Source of the DNA: CAZLWA01 sp964563165
GTDB lineage: Bacteria; CLD3; SB21
Assembly (NCBI GenBank): GCA_964563165.1
Contig: CAZLWA010000051.1
Span: 1 to 64,000, forward strand
DNA: 64,000 nt
Reading direction: 5' to 3'
The notes under the pieces were generated by a model that worked only from the letters and a program-made list of their open reading frames with translations, did not search any database and had not been told where the DNA came from. Below, in pieces: positions 52,034-61,335 of this stretch. Numbering within the stretch: position 1 is the stretch's first letter; the number at the start of each line of letters is the position of its first letter. A program made the position numbers and the translations under genes.

Positions 52034-53599
52034 TCAATCCGCACCGCGCCGTAAATATAGTAACCGTCCGAAGAAAAGTGAAATAGTGACAAACAATAAG
52101 ATAATAAAAATGATCAGCGGCGTCGGCCATCGCAAGTAATAGGCATACATAAACCAAAAATCAATTGTTTTAAGTGCGGAACCAAATTCACTCTCCTCAA
52201 TGGGGATCCTAGAACGCACATCGTTCAATTTCAGTTCAATCCGTTCGTGATCACAATGATATTTTATATTTTCAATAAGAATTCGCCAATGGCCAATAAC
52301 CGGTGAATAGATTGGAATGTAACGCGTCCGGTAGATCACTTCTGCGTCGTCGTAAGTCCTTGTATAAGGATACTCGCCAATCGTACGGGCATAATTTCCA
52401 AAATAAATAGCACTTCCTCCGAATTGCACTATGCATCCGATTATTGTAAGAGCGGCAAAAAAGAGTCGGAGACTTCGGGAGGTTAGAACCATTCCGATAG
52501 GAAGGAGGAATAGCGGAATCAACGGAAGAAGGTAACGATTGCCCCACGTCAACCCTGCATCCCACGCTGAATACCTTGCAAAAAAAATTACGTTGACCGC
52601 TATGATCAAAGAGAAAACGATGGTTTCAGCCCGGAATTTTCTTAGAAAGGGCCTAAATGCGTTAAAAACAAGTACGCTTGCGGGTACATATAAAAAGAAA
52701 CTCTTGCCTGAACTGAAGAACATGCCATAAATACCAACCCAGACCGGGTTTGAAAAAGCATGCCCTGGGCGTTGAAAGTACCCGAAAGAAAAAAACGAAT
52801 CAAAGCAAATAAAATTTTCCAAACCCATTAGAAAAATACCTAATAAAAGAGGGATTGACCATTTTGCCAAGGCTCCGAGCGTTACTTTGCTTGTAGCTAT
52901 ATATCTCCAACCTTCGGAAAATGTTAAGGAGGATTTTTCGTAAAGAATAAGAAATAGGTATAAATAGAAAAAAGGGACGTAGATCGCGAAAGTAATTTTT
53001 GTAATCAGGCCAAACATGGCCATAGCTCCGGAGTAGATTAGGCACTTCGTTTCAGAGGTTTGCTTATAACGAAATAGAAAATAAATTCCGGCGAGCAAAT
53101 ATAGAGTCAGCTGGGTATCACGAATAAAAGTTTTAGAATAAACTAAAATACTGCTCCCAAAAACACAGGCAATAACGATCAAGATCGTAATTTGACGGCT
53201 GTAGCCCAACCGCAAACCAAATGCAAACATTGTGCAGCCGATCAGTGCGGTCAAAATCTGATTTTCAAGGGTTGTCACTGATTTAATGACCAACGAATCG
53301 TACGGAGGCTGAAGAGACAACAAAGCGGACGTCCACTTTCCAATGAGATACAGAGGAATGCTAATCAAAGGTTGACCGAGGCCTCCTCCGACATAGAAGC
53401 GACCGCCTTTCCCGACACTTCCATTGTTCACGATGTCGGCAGGTATCGCTAAATCCCCTCGCTCGACAATACTTTCCGTGACCAAAAAAAAGGCAACCTC
53501 ATCGCTGAGGACCATTTTCCCGCCCGCAAGAAGAGTCAGAATTGTAAATAGAAATAAAAATAAAATCTTTACATCGCTTAACTTTTGAAATACGTTCAT
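52034..53599 (-). CDS. GT-C-type integral membrane glycosyltransferase
   Basis: This protein of about 521 residues has 11-13 hydrophobic segments. The first periplasmic loop carries an acidic pair (MVLSDEVAFFLVTESIVERG), the usual catalytic position in ArnT/PMT-like lipid-dependent glycosyltransferases, followed by GLGQPLISIPLYLIG. It probably moves a sugar from a polyprenyl phosphate to a glycan, lipid or protein in the periplasm. The start at 53599 (MNVFQKLSDV) is preferred; 53638 is possible. It is transcribed against the preceding glycosyltransferases. Confidence 0.78.
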   Translation of the reverse strand: MNVFQKLSDVKILFLFLFTILTLLAGGKMVLSDEVAFFLVTESIVERGDLAIPADIVNNGSVGKGGRFYVGGGLGQPLISIPLYLIGKWTSALLSLQPPYDSLVIKSVTTLENQILTALIGCTMFAFGLRLGYSRQITILIVIACVFGSSILVYSKTFIRDTQLTLYLLAGIYFLFRYKQTSETKCLIYSGAMAMFGLITKITFAIYVPFFYLYLFLILYEKSSLTFSEGWRYIATSKVTLGALAKWSIPLLLGIFLMGLENFICFDSFFSFGYFQRPGHAFSNPVWVGIYGMFFSSGKSFFLYVPASVLVFNAFRPFLRKFRAETIVFSLIIAVNVIFFARYSAWDAGLTWGNRYLLPLIPLFLLPIGMVLTSRSLRLFFAALTIIGCIVQFGGSAIYFGNYARTIGEYPYTRTYDDAEVIYRTRYIPIYSPVIGHWRILIENIKYHCDHERIELKLNDVRSRIPIEESEFGSALKTIDFWFMYAYYLRWPTPLIIFIILLFVTISLFFGRLLYLRRGAD

Positions 53600-53639
53600 G
53601 CCTGAATGACCGTTTAAATTACTGAGATAGCCAAACAAT

Positions 53640-54159
53640 AAATTAGAGTATGCAGTTTACAAATGCAATATGTTTTAAACTCAAAACCCATTGCAACGTG
53701 TCATGATTTGAAGGCGAACAGAAATCGGATACAATTTTGAATCATTTCATTTTCAAAAACACAAAATTTCTTCTTGATAAATTCGGCAAGGTTGGATAGA
53801 ATCATTGTACATCCGCCGCAAGGTAGGGATTCAATGCACCGAGCCCTCAGTCGGCCAGCGCAGGATTTCTTATTTCACACAATTCCTTCAGCGCGTGAGA
53901 CAGGCCTTTCCCCGTTGTTTTATTATTTCCGGTGCAGCTATAATGTAATTCTAAAAAAGAAACAAAACAGCCGCACATCGTAACGACCCGTCAGAATACT
54001 CAAAAATAAAATTTTTGGAATGTATTTCATTTGTTTTTTGACTATTATAGAAAGTGATATTGCAGGTAACCTTTTTTTTCGATCAAAACCTTGGACGGTT
54101 TTCTTAATGAACGCAATGTCTAGATAGAAAATTAAACCTTTTATGGCAATCTTACAATT
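53640..54159. other. 520-base AT-rich intergenic region
   Basis: The stretch separates the divergent GT-C-like and DUF2304 genes. I see no convincing gene. A 69-codon frame at 53774 lacks a ribosome site and similarity. No hairpin terminator or repeat arm stands out. Promoters for both flanking genes must lie here, but none can be assigned with confidence. Confidence 0.5.
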
Positions 54160-54552
54160 ATGAATGAGTTTCAAGATCTTGTTTCTAATCCGGAATTGTC
54201 ACAAATCATCAGAACGCAAATTGCTGCTATCGCCGCCAGTATTTTTTTGATTGTTTTTATCATTGAATTGATAAGGCGAAAAGAACTTAAAGAAAAGTAT
54301 GCTTTGCTTTGGCTTGCGGCCGGCGTTGTTATGTTAGTCTTTTCGATTTGGCGCGATCTGCTGAATTCCGCCTCTGCGATTCTTGGGATCGGTTATGCGC
54401 CTGCATTGCTGTTCCTTGTAGCGATGTTTTTTGGCATGCTGTTGATGATACATTTTTCCATTGTCATTTCCGATCTGACCGAGAAAAACAAGACACTGGC
54501 TCAGGAAATTGCGTTGTTGAAAGCGGAAATGAAAAAAACAAAAGGAATATGA
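54160..54552 (+). CDS. DUF2304 small membrane protein
   Basis: This 130-residue protein has three hydrophobic segments (IAAIAASIFLIVFIIELI, LWLAAGVVMLVFSIW, ALLFLVAMFFGMLLMIHFSI) and the motif RRKELKEKYALLWL that marks DUF2304. A coiled C-terminal helix (SDLTEKNKTLAQEIALLKAE) follows. Such proteins accompany polyprenyl-linked glycosyltransferases. Its stop overlaps the carbamoyltransferase start (ATGA). Confidence 0.88.
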   Translation: MNEFQDLVSNPELSQIIRTQIAAIAASIFLIVFIIELIRRKELKEKYALLWLAAGVVMLVFSIWRDLLNSASAILGIGYAPALLFLVAMFFGMLLMIHFSIVISDLTEKNKTLAQEIALLKAEMKKTKGI

Positions 54553-56252
54553 AGATACTCGGCATGAATATCGGACACGACAGCGGCGTTTGTTTAATGC
54601 AAAATGGAAAAGTTCTCGCGGCGATCAACGAGGAACGGCTCAGCCGGATCAAAATGCATCACGGGTTCCCGTATCGGGCAATCGAAGAAGCACTCGCCGT
54701 GAGCCAAGCCTCCGTCGGCGATCTGAATATCATTGCCGTAGAAGGGAAGGAAATCATGCCGCAGGAGGAAGTTGGTTTGGATGACAGCTCGGGTGATTTT
54801 AAGAAAAAGGTTTTAGGCCAATTTCGTTTGAATAAATTTTTTCTCGGGACGGAAACGGGGCTTGCATTGGCCAAGCTCGCGTTACGATTACATTCCGGAA
54901 AAACTCAAAACGGAGTTAAGAAATATTTTAGGGAGAGAGGTTTTCAAGGTGATTTCATTTTTATCGATCATCATGAAAGCCATGCCGCATCCGCTTACTA
55001 CACGCAAAAACAAGACGAAGGGCTGGCGATAACGATCGATGCGAGCGGTGAAGGATATTGTTCCAAAGTGTATCGCTGTTCGAATCACAGGATGGAATTG
55101 GTCCATCGCGTTTTGTGTTATCATTCGCCGGCTTACTATTATGCCTACATCACGAAGCTCCTGGGATTCAAGCCGCTGCGGCATGAAGGAAAAATTACGG
55201 GCTTAGCCGCTCTGGGCAAACCGGAAGAGACCTCTAAAATCCTTGAAAAGTATATCGTTTTTGACAAATCCTCGCTGCGTTTTGTCAATTACGGCGGTTA
55301 TCATTTCGACGCCATGCGCCGGCTAAAGAAAGACCTGAAAAACTTTACGAGAGAAGATGTGGCTGCCGGCATTCAACATCATTGCGAGGAATTGGTTTGC
55401 GCATATGTTTCCGCGGTGATTGAAAAATTTAATAACAACAAGGCGGCGCATGTTTTCTTAGCCGGAGGTTTGTTTGCGAACGTGAAGATCAATCAACGCG
55501 TGAAAGAACTGCCGAAGGTCAAGAGCATCTGGATATTTCCAAATATGGGCGACGGCGGGATCGGATTCGGTTCGGCGCTTCAGGCCGCGGTCCGGTTCGG
55601 CGGCCTGTCGGAAAAAATGATCTTAGATCATCTGTATCTTGCGCGCAACCACACCGGCATGTCTTTGGAACCGGAGTTAAAGAAACAAGGACTGAATTAT
55701 CGCAAGTCCGAAAATATCGCCGCCGACATCGCCGAACTTCTGGTTAAAAAAAAAGTCGTGGCGTGTTTTCAGGGGGCGATGGAGTACGGGCCGAGAGCGC
55801 TGGGCCATCGTTCGATCATTTATGCAGCTACGGACAAAAGCGTGAATACCTGGCTCAATCAGCGGCTGAAGCGAACCGAATTCATGCCCTTTGCGCCGTA
55901 CGTCCGGGACGTGGACTATAAGGAGTATTTTAAAATCGATGAAGAGAACCTGGATCCGTACAAGTTTATGACCATTACATGCGAAGTAACGGAAAAATGT
56001 CACCGCGAAGCGCCGGCTATCACGCATGTGGACGGAACCGCCCGGCCGCAGATTATTTTCCGGGACGTGAATCTGGTGTATTATGATATCCTGACCGAAT
56101 ATAAAAAACTCACAGGGATCGGGGTTTTGGTCAATACGTCATTCAATATGCATGAGGAACCGATTATCGACACACCGCACGACGCGATCGAAACGTTTAA
56201 ACTCGGCAGCCTGGATGTGCTGGCGATCGGGGACTACTTGGTTTTTCCGTAA
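54549..56252 (+). CDS. NodU/CmcH-family carbamoyltransferase
   Basis: This is a 567-residue enzyme with an N-terminal Kae1/ASKHA-like domain (MNIGHDSGVCLMQNGKVLAA, NEERLSRIKMHHGFP, DHHESHAASAYYT, EGKITGLAALGKP) and a C-terminal YrdC-like carbamoyl-transfer part (GAMEYGPRALGHRSI). It transfers carbamoyl from carbamoyl phosphate through carbamoyl-AMP to a hydroxyl, usually on a sugar or antibiotic. Context (glycosyltransferases, methyltransferase, DUF2304) points to decoration of a surface glycan. The start at 54549 is coupled to the upstream stop. Confidence 0.92.
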   Translation: MKILGMNIGHDSGVCLMQNGKVLAAINEERLSRIKMHHGFPYRAIEEALAVSQASVGDLNIIAVEGKEIMPQEEVGLDDSSGDFKKKVLGQFRLNKFFLGTETGLALAKLALRLHSGKTQNGVKKYFRERGFQGDFIFIDHHESHAASAYYTQKQDEGLAITIDASGEGYCSKVYRCSNHRMELVHRVLCYHSPAYYYAYITKLLGFKPLRHEGKITGLAALGKPEETSKILEKYIVFDKSSLRFVNYGGYHFDAMRRLKKDLKNFTREDVAAGIQHHCEELVCAYVSAVIEKFNNNKAAHVFLAGGLFANVKINQRVKELPKVKSIWIFPNMGDGGIGFGSALQAAVRFGGLSEKMILDHLYLARNHTGMSLEPELKKQGLNYRKSENIAADIAELLVKKKVVACFQGAMEYGPRALGHRSIIYAATDKSVNTWLNQRLKRTEFMPFAPYVRDVDYKEYFKIDEENLDPYKFMTITCEVTEKCHREAPAITHVDGTARPQIIFRDVNLVYYDILTEYKKLTGIGVLVNTSFNMHEEPIIDTPHDAIETFKLGSLDVLAIGDYLVFP

Positions 56253-56333
56253 GCTGTTATTGAAAATAATGGATTCGGTGAAATCGCATCGGGCACACCG
56301 GCGGTTTTTTATATAATTAAGAATGAGGAATCC

Positions 56334-57854
56334 GTGGAAGAAGAGCTCCTGAATGTACGAAGAGAAAAACTAGCCCGGCTTCGCGAAATGGGTATCGAGC
56401 CGTATCCGTATAAATTCACGCGCCAGTATTTTTCAAAAGAACTGATTGAGCAGTTTGATACGCTCGGCGTGACGGATGATACTCAGCTGGACGGCCCTCA
56501 GGCGCCGCGCGTGACCGTCTGCGGGCGCATCATGTCCCAGCGCAGCAAGGGCAAGACGGCGTTTGCGCATATCATGGATCCTCACGGAAAAATTCAAGTT
56601 TATGCGCGCAAGGATGTGCTCGGAGATGCCGTGTACGAGGCGTTCAGTAAGTTGCTGGATATGGGCGATATCATCGGCGTGAAAGGGGTCTTGTTCAAAA
56701 CGCATACGGGGGAAATTACGATCAAGGCGGAAGAAATTACCCTGCTGAGCAAAAGTCTTCGCTATATTCCGGCAGGAAAAGAAAAGATCCTGGAAGACGG
56801 GACCCTTCAACGCTTCAGCGATTCAGAAGACAAAGAATTCCGTTATCGCCAGCGCTATGCGGATCTGATCATGCACCCCGAAGTCCGGGATGTATTCGTT
56901 AAGCGCAGCAAAATAATTTCTTCGATCCGCGAGTTTCTGGACAACCGGGATTACCTGGAAGTGGAAACCCCAACGCTTCAGCCGCTGTATGGCGGGGCTT
57001 CAGCAAGGCCTTTCACGACCATGCACAATGCGTTGGATATGAGACTCTACATGCGCATCGCGCTCGAATTATATTTGAAGCGCTTGATTGTCGGCGGATG
57101 CGAACGCGTCTATGAAATGTCCAAAATTTTCCGGAACGAAGGCATGGACCGTTTTCATAATCCGGAATTTACCATGCTTGAATTCTACGAAGCCTATTCC
57201 GACTATTACGACCTCATGAAGCTCACGGAGGAAATGCTGTCCTTCGTTTGCGGGCGGGTCAACGGATCCATGGAGATTGAGTCCATGGGACATAAAATTA
57301 ATTTCACGCCTCCGTACGAACGGATGACCATGTTTGATGCGATAAAAAAATATACGGCGGTGGACGTCAGCGAAATGAACGAGCAGGAGCTGCGTGAATT
57401 ATGCCGTTCCATCGCCATCCCGACTGAACATGCAATGGATCGGGGAAAATTGATCGACTTTATTTTCAGCGAAAAAGTTCAACCGCATCTGGTTCAGCCG
57501 GTTTTTATCACGGAGCAGCCGATAGAGATTTCCCCGTTGGCCAAAAAGCATCGGTCGAAAAAAGGAGTGGTCGAACGATTCGAATTATTCATCCTCGGCA
57601 ATGAGGTCGCGAATGCGTTCAGCGAACTTAACGATCCGATTGACCAGCGGCAGCGGTTTGAGGCACAGATGGGCTTGCGCGCACGCGGCGACGACGAAGC
57701 GCAGATGCTGGACGAAGATTTTCTGCGCGCGATCGAATACGGCATGCCGCCGACGGCGGGCGAGGGCATCGGCATTGACCGACTCGTAATGATCCTGACC
57801 AATCAGGAATCCATTCGGGATGTATTGTTTTTTCCCACCATGCGCCCGGAATAG
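56334..57854 (+). CDS. lysS: Lysyl-tRNA synthetase, class II
   Basis: This is a 506-residue enzyme with an OB-fold anticodon-binding domain (VTVCGRIMSQRSKGKTAFAH) and class II motifs: motif 2 region FRNEGMDRFHNPEFTMLEFY, ending with motif 3 GEGIGIDRLVMIL. It charges tRNA-Lys. It starts with GTG, with GAGGA six bases upstream, and no in-frame ATG is nearby. The insertion PLAKKHRSKKGVVERFEL is normal for LysS. Confidence 0.96.
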   Translation: MEEELLNVRREKLARLREMGIEPYPYKFTRQYFSKELIEQFDTLGVTDDTQLDGPQAPRVTVCGRIMSQRSKGKTAFAHIMDPHGKIQVYARKDVLGDAVYEAFSKLLDMGDIIGVKGVLFKTHTGEITIKAEEITLLSKSLRYIPAGKEKILEDGTLQRFSDSEDKEFRYRQRYADLIMHPEVRDVFVKRSKIISSIREFLDNRDYLEVETPTLQPLYGGASARPFTTMHNALDMRLYMRIALELYLKRLIVGGCERVYEMSKIFRNEGMDRFHNPEFTMLEFYEAYSDYYDLMKLTEEMLSFVCGRVNGSMEIESMGHKINFTPPYERMTMFDAIKKYTAVDVSEMNEQELRELCRSIAIPTEHAMDRGKLIDFIFSEKVQPHLVQPVFITEQPIEISPLAKKHRSKKGVVERFELFILGNEVANAFSELNDPIDQRQRFEAQMGLRARGDDEAQMLDEDFLRAIEYGMPPTAGEGIGIDRLVMILTNQESIRDVLFFPTMRPE

Positions 57855-57950
57855 CTTGATTCGCTAATCCTGAGGGAGGCCGGCGGGTAAAACAAAAATG
57901 ATATTTACCAACTGAAACACGTCATGTGTTGATGGGGAGAAGAAGATCCA

Positions 57951-58763
57951 ATGGCTCAATTCAAAAAATATATTTTGCCTGTTGCTAATTTTTTCCTGAT
58001 CGATGATTTTGGCAGCAGGGTTTTGAAGTTTTTCACCGGACTGGGCGAATCTTCGATATTGTTGTATTTTTCGGTTAAGAATTTTCGCTATATCTCGCGT
58101 GACCGGAAATTGATTCTTGAGCAAATGTTCATCGTCGGCGTAAATTCGATCCCGCTCGTCATTGTCACGGCGACTTTTGCAGGCATGGTCTCCGCCGTCC
58201 AAGCGGGGTATCAGCTCCAAGGCGTCGCGCCGGCATCCGGATTCCTGGGATCTTCCACGAGCCGTGCGATCGTGATCGAATTAGGCCCGGTGCTCACCGG
58301 CCTCGTTCTTTCCGGAAGATTTGGCGCTTCGATCGCCGCGGAAATCGGCACGATGAAAGTGACGGAACAAATTGACGCTCTGGAAATAATGGCCATTGAT
58401 CCGATTCGCTATCTGGCTACGCCGCGGCTCATTGCGGGAATTATCATGATGCCGATATTAATCATCTTTGCGGATGCGATTGCTATCAGCGGTTCCTGCT
58501 TTATTGGATTTTCTTCAATGGACGTTGCTCCGCAGGCATTTTTTTCAAGCATTCAGCGGTTTATGGAACTGCGCGACCTTTTTTCAGGTCTCGTCAAAGC
58601 GTTTTTTTTCGGAGCGTCAACGGCGCTCGTCGGCTGTTACGTCGGTTTCGGAACGGAAGGCGGCGCGGAAGGCGTGGGACAAGCGACGATCAAGGCGTTC
58701 GTACTTTCCGCGGCGGCCATATTAGTTAATGACTATATCGTGGCTTCGATTTTTCTTTCCTAA
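57951..58763 (+). CDS. mlaE: MlaE-family ABC transporter permease
   Basis: This 270-residue permease has about five membrane segments and the MlaE/PqiA-associated signatures GYQLQGVAPASGFLGSSTSR, ELGPVLTGLVLSGRFGASIA, EIGTMKVTEQIDALEIMAID and TPRLIAGIIMMPIL. It works with MlaF in phospholipid traffic between membranes, which implies an outer membrane. The ATPase gene follows after 13 bases. No MCE-domain (MlaD) gene follows, so that subunit is elsewhere. Confidence 0.94.
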   Translation: MAQFKKYILPVANFFLIDDFGSRVLKFFTGLGESSILLYFSVKNFRYISRDRKLILEQMFIVGVNSIPLVIVTATFAGMVSAVQAGYQLQGVAPASGFLGSSTSRAIVIELGPVLTGLVLSGRFGASIAAEIGTMKVTEQIDALEIMAIDPIRYLATPRLIAGIIMMPILIIFADAIAISGSCFIGFSSMDVAPQAFFSSIQRFMELRDLFSGLVKAFFFGASTALVGCYVGFGTEGGAEGVGQATIKAFVLSAAAILVNDYIVASIFLS

Positions 58764-58776
58764 CAGTTTTCATATC

Positions 58777-59538
58777 ATGATTCAAATAAAGAACCTTCAT
58801 AAATCCTTCCGCGATAAGCAGATTTTGAGCGGCGTTAATCTCGATATCGACAGCGGCCAAATTACGACCATTATCGGACGCAGCGGCTGCGGAAAAAGCG
58901 TATTGCTCAAACATATGGTCGCACTGCTGCGGCCGGACCGCGGGGAAGTTCTGATCGAGGGCGAGGATATCAGCCGGCTGACGCCGAAAGAGCTTTTTGA
59001 AACAAGGAAAAGAATGGGGTTTGTTTTTCAGAACGGCGCGCTATTCGATTCGATGAATGTGGACGAGAATATCGGTTTGGGCTTGCGCGAGCATACCGAA
59101 ATGACGGCCGCCGAAATATCCAAGAAAGTCGGTAAACTGCTCGAGATGGTCGGGCTTCCGGGCATCGAAAAATACAAGCCATCGGAATTATCCGGGGGTA
59201 TGAAAAAACGGGTTAGTCTTGCGCGCGCCTTGGCTATGGATCCTGAATATGTGCTGTATGACGAACCGACGACGGGATTGGATCCGATCATGGCGGCGAT
59301 TATCGACGATCTGATCGTTCGTCTCAACGCCGAATTGAAGATCACTTCCATCGTTGTTACGCACGACATGAAGAGCGTATATGCCATTTCCGACCGCGTG
59401 GCGATGCTGCATTACGGGGTGATATGTTTCAACGGGACGACGGAAGAATTGCGCAATACGAAGGACCCGGCCGTGCGTCAATTTATCGAAGGTAATGTAG
59501 TAGGTCCCATTCAGCCGGTGTTGAAAGACGGAAGGTAG
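58777..59538 (+). CDS. mlaF: MlaF-family ABC transporter ATPase
   Basis: This is a 253-residue ATPase: Walker A GRSGCGKSVLLKHMVALLRP, Q-loop GFVFQNGALFDSM, signature LSGGMKKRVSLARALAM, Walker B YVLYDEPTTGLDP, and switch His VVTHDMKSV. The GRSGCGKSVLLKH form and the segment GALFDSMNVDENIG are typical of MlaF. The start at 58777 (MIQIKNLHKSF) is preferred to an in-frame extension overlapping mlaE. Confidence 0.95.
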   Translation: MIQIKNLHKSFRDKQILSGVNLDIDSGQITTIIGRSGCGKSVLLKHMVALLRPDRGEVLIEGEDISRLTPKELFETRKRMGFVFQNGALFDSMNVDENIGLGLREHTEMTAAEISKKVGKLLEMVGLPGIEKYKPSELSGGMKKRVSLARALAMDPEYVLYDEPTTGLDPIMAAIIDDLIVRLNAELKITSIVVTHDMKSVYAISDRVAMLHYGVICFNGTTEELRNTKDPAVRQFIEGNVVGPIQPVLKDGR

Positions 59539-59662
59539 CCCAAAGAAAAGTAAAAAAAACTGAAACGTTTTGTCCGAAATCGGAACTATTGCTTATAGGG
59601 TTAAGTTGGCGCTAAACGGCTCTGATTGCTAAATTCAAACAGGAATTTAAGGAAATTCAATC

Positions 59663-61306
59663 ATGCCATTTTCTACAAAGAATGTGATCGGATTCTGGTT
59701 AATGGCTTTGACAGGCTTCAGCATTCAAAGCCTTTGCCAGGAAAGCGTTAAAAAAGACGCCCATGATGAGACAACGATCTATCAGAACAGCTATGCCATC
59801 ATTGCAGGTATCGATCATTATCAAAGTTCGAAAATTCCAAGACTGGACTGTGCAGTTTCCGATGCCCAAAGCGTCAAAAAGCTCCTGTTGGAGAAATTGA
59901 ATTTTTCGGAAAAAAACATCAAGTTGCTGGTTAATGAAGAAGCGAACTTAAGCAACATTCGAAGAGCATTTGGCGAGATCAACCGGATCGAGCAAAACGC
60001 CTGCGTGCTCATTTATTTTGCAGGGCACGGTGAAACCGTCCAGATGAAAAATGGCGGTGACCTGGGGTTTCTGATTCCATACGACGGACAAACGGACGAT
60101 GAAGCCGGTTTATTTGCCACCTGTCTTCCTATGACGGAAATAAGCAACTTTTCAACGATCCTTCCGGCCAAACATGTCCTTTTTCTTATCGACGCCTGCT
60201 ACGGCGGTTTAGCTGCGGTAAACTCCCGGTCGCTGTCCAAGCAGACCAAGAACTATCTTGAAAAAATTACCAAAGCCAACGCCAAAGAGATCATTACGGC
60301 CGGTGGAAAGGGAGAGCGGGTAATTGAAAAGACCTCGTGGGGCCACAGTATTTTCACGAAAATTTTACTGGACGGGCTGGGAAAGGGAATGGCGGATCTG
60401 GACGGGGATGGAATCGTGCCGGCAACGGAATTGGCAGCGTATTTGAAAAAAGAAGTGACCGTCTATTCCCATAATCAGCAAACTCCGGTTTTCAGGTCGT
60501 TTACTCAGGATGAGGGTGATTTTGTATTTTTAGTTAATAAAACGAGCGACATCGAACCCTCGGTTCCGCTTGGCGACGTCGTCATTAATTCTGATCTTGA
60601 AGACGCCGAGCTGACCATCGACAGCTCGATGACCGTTCAGAAAGTTCCTGCCAATTTAACGAATATTCCCGCGGGCAGACACAAAATTATTTTGAAAAAC
60701 AGCCAGGCGTCTTTTCAGAGAGATGTGGAAGTAAGAGAAAACACGATGAATAGATTTGATTTTAATTTCAAAGCACCGGTTACGATCACATCCAACCTCG
60801 CCGGCGCGCAAATTTTTGTAAATGGGCAAAGTACGGGATTCAGCACGCCAGCAAAGTTAGAAAATTTATTAGGTGGTAGCTACACCATTGCACTTAAGCG
60901 GCAAAACAAAATTGTTCAGCGGCTCGTCAAAATCGAGCCGGAGAAAACCAATGAAGTTGAGTTCCATTTTCCTGTGGGCGATCTGGTTGTAAAGTCCGAT
61001 TCTCCCTACGTTGAGATCTACATCAACGGCCAACTAATGAGTAAGTCTGCGCCGGCTAATCTTAACGGATTGTTAGCCGACACCTGTACGGTCATTGTGA
61101 AGAGCCACGGGAGCATAAAAACATTTAACATTGAAATTAAAGAAGGAAAGACGCAAACGATAGAAGCGAAATTCAGCAAGAATAATTTTTGGAAATATGT
61201 TGCCATCGGAGGGGCCGCTGCCGGGGCATCGGTGATCACGGCGCTCCTGCTTAGCAATTCAAATTCCGGAAGGAAAGTCGGAACACCGCCCCAATTTCCG
61301 AATTAG
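59663..61306 (+). CDS. Exported caspase-like (C14) protein with PEGA domains and C-terminal anchor
   Basis: This 547-residue protein has a signal peptide. Residues of about 40-290 are a caspase/metacaspase-like domain with His122 (IYFAGHGE) and Cys179 (FLIDACYGG), both catalytic residues present. Three PEGA-type beta domains follow (for example GDVVINSDLEDAELTIDSS, VTITSNLAGAQIFVNG and GDLVVKSDSPYVEIYING). A C-terminal hydrophobic stretch (YVAIGGAAAGASVITALLL) precedes a short polar tail. It would face the periplasm or cell surface. Bacterial exported caspase-PEGA proteins have no defined substrate. It lies 29 bases before a large surface protein gene. Confidence 0.9.
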   Translation: MPFSTKNVIGFWLMALTGFSIQSLCQESVKKDAHDETTIYQNSYAIIAGIDHYQSSKIPRLDCAVSDAQSVKKLLLEKLNFSEKNIKLLVNEEANLSNIRRAFGEINRIEQNACVLIYFAGHGETVQMKNGGDLGFLIPYDGQTDDEAGLFATCLPMTEISNFSTILPAKHVLFLIDACYGGLAAVNSRSLSKQTKNYLEKITKANAKEIITAGGKGERVIEKTSWGHSIFTKILLDGLGKGMADLDGDGIVPATELAAYLKKEVTVYSHNQQTPVFRSFTQDEGDFVFLVNKTSDIEPSVPLGDVVINSDLEDAELTIDSSMTVQKVPANLTNIPAGRHKIILKNSQASFQRDVEVRENTMNRFDFNFKAPVTITSNLAGAQIFVNGQSTGFSTPAKLENLLGGSYTIALKRQNKIVQRLVKIEPEKTNEVEFHFPVGDLVVKSDSPYVEIYINGQLMSKSAPANLNGLLADTCTVIVKSHGSIKTFNIEIKEGKTQTIEAKFSKNNFWKYVAIGGAAAGASVITALLLSNSNSGRKVGTPPQFPN

Positions 61307-61335
61307 TTGAGCTCAGAGACTGAAAGGGAATTCGA

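Noticed and set aside
53774..53983. Small gene in the 520-base spacer
   Set aside because: No ribosome site, no similarity, and composition unlike coding sequence.
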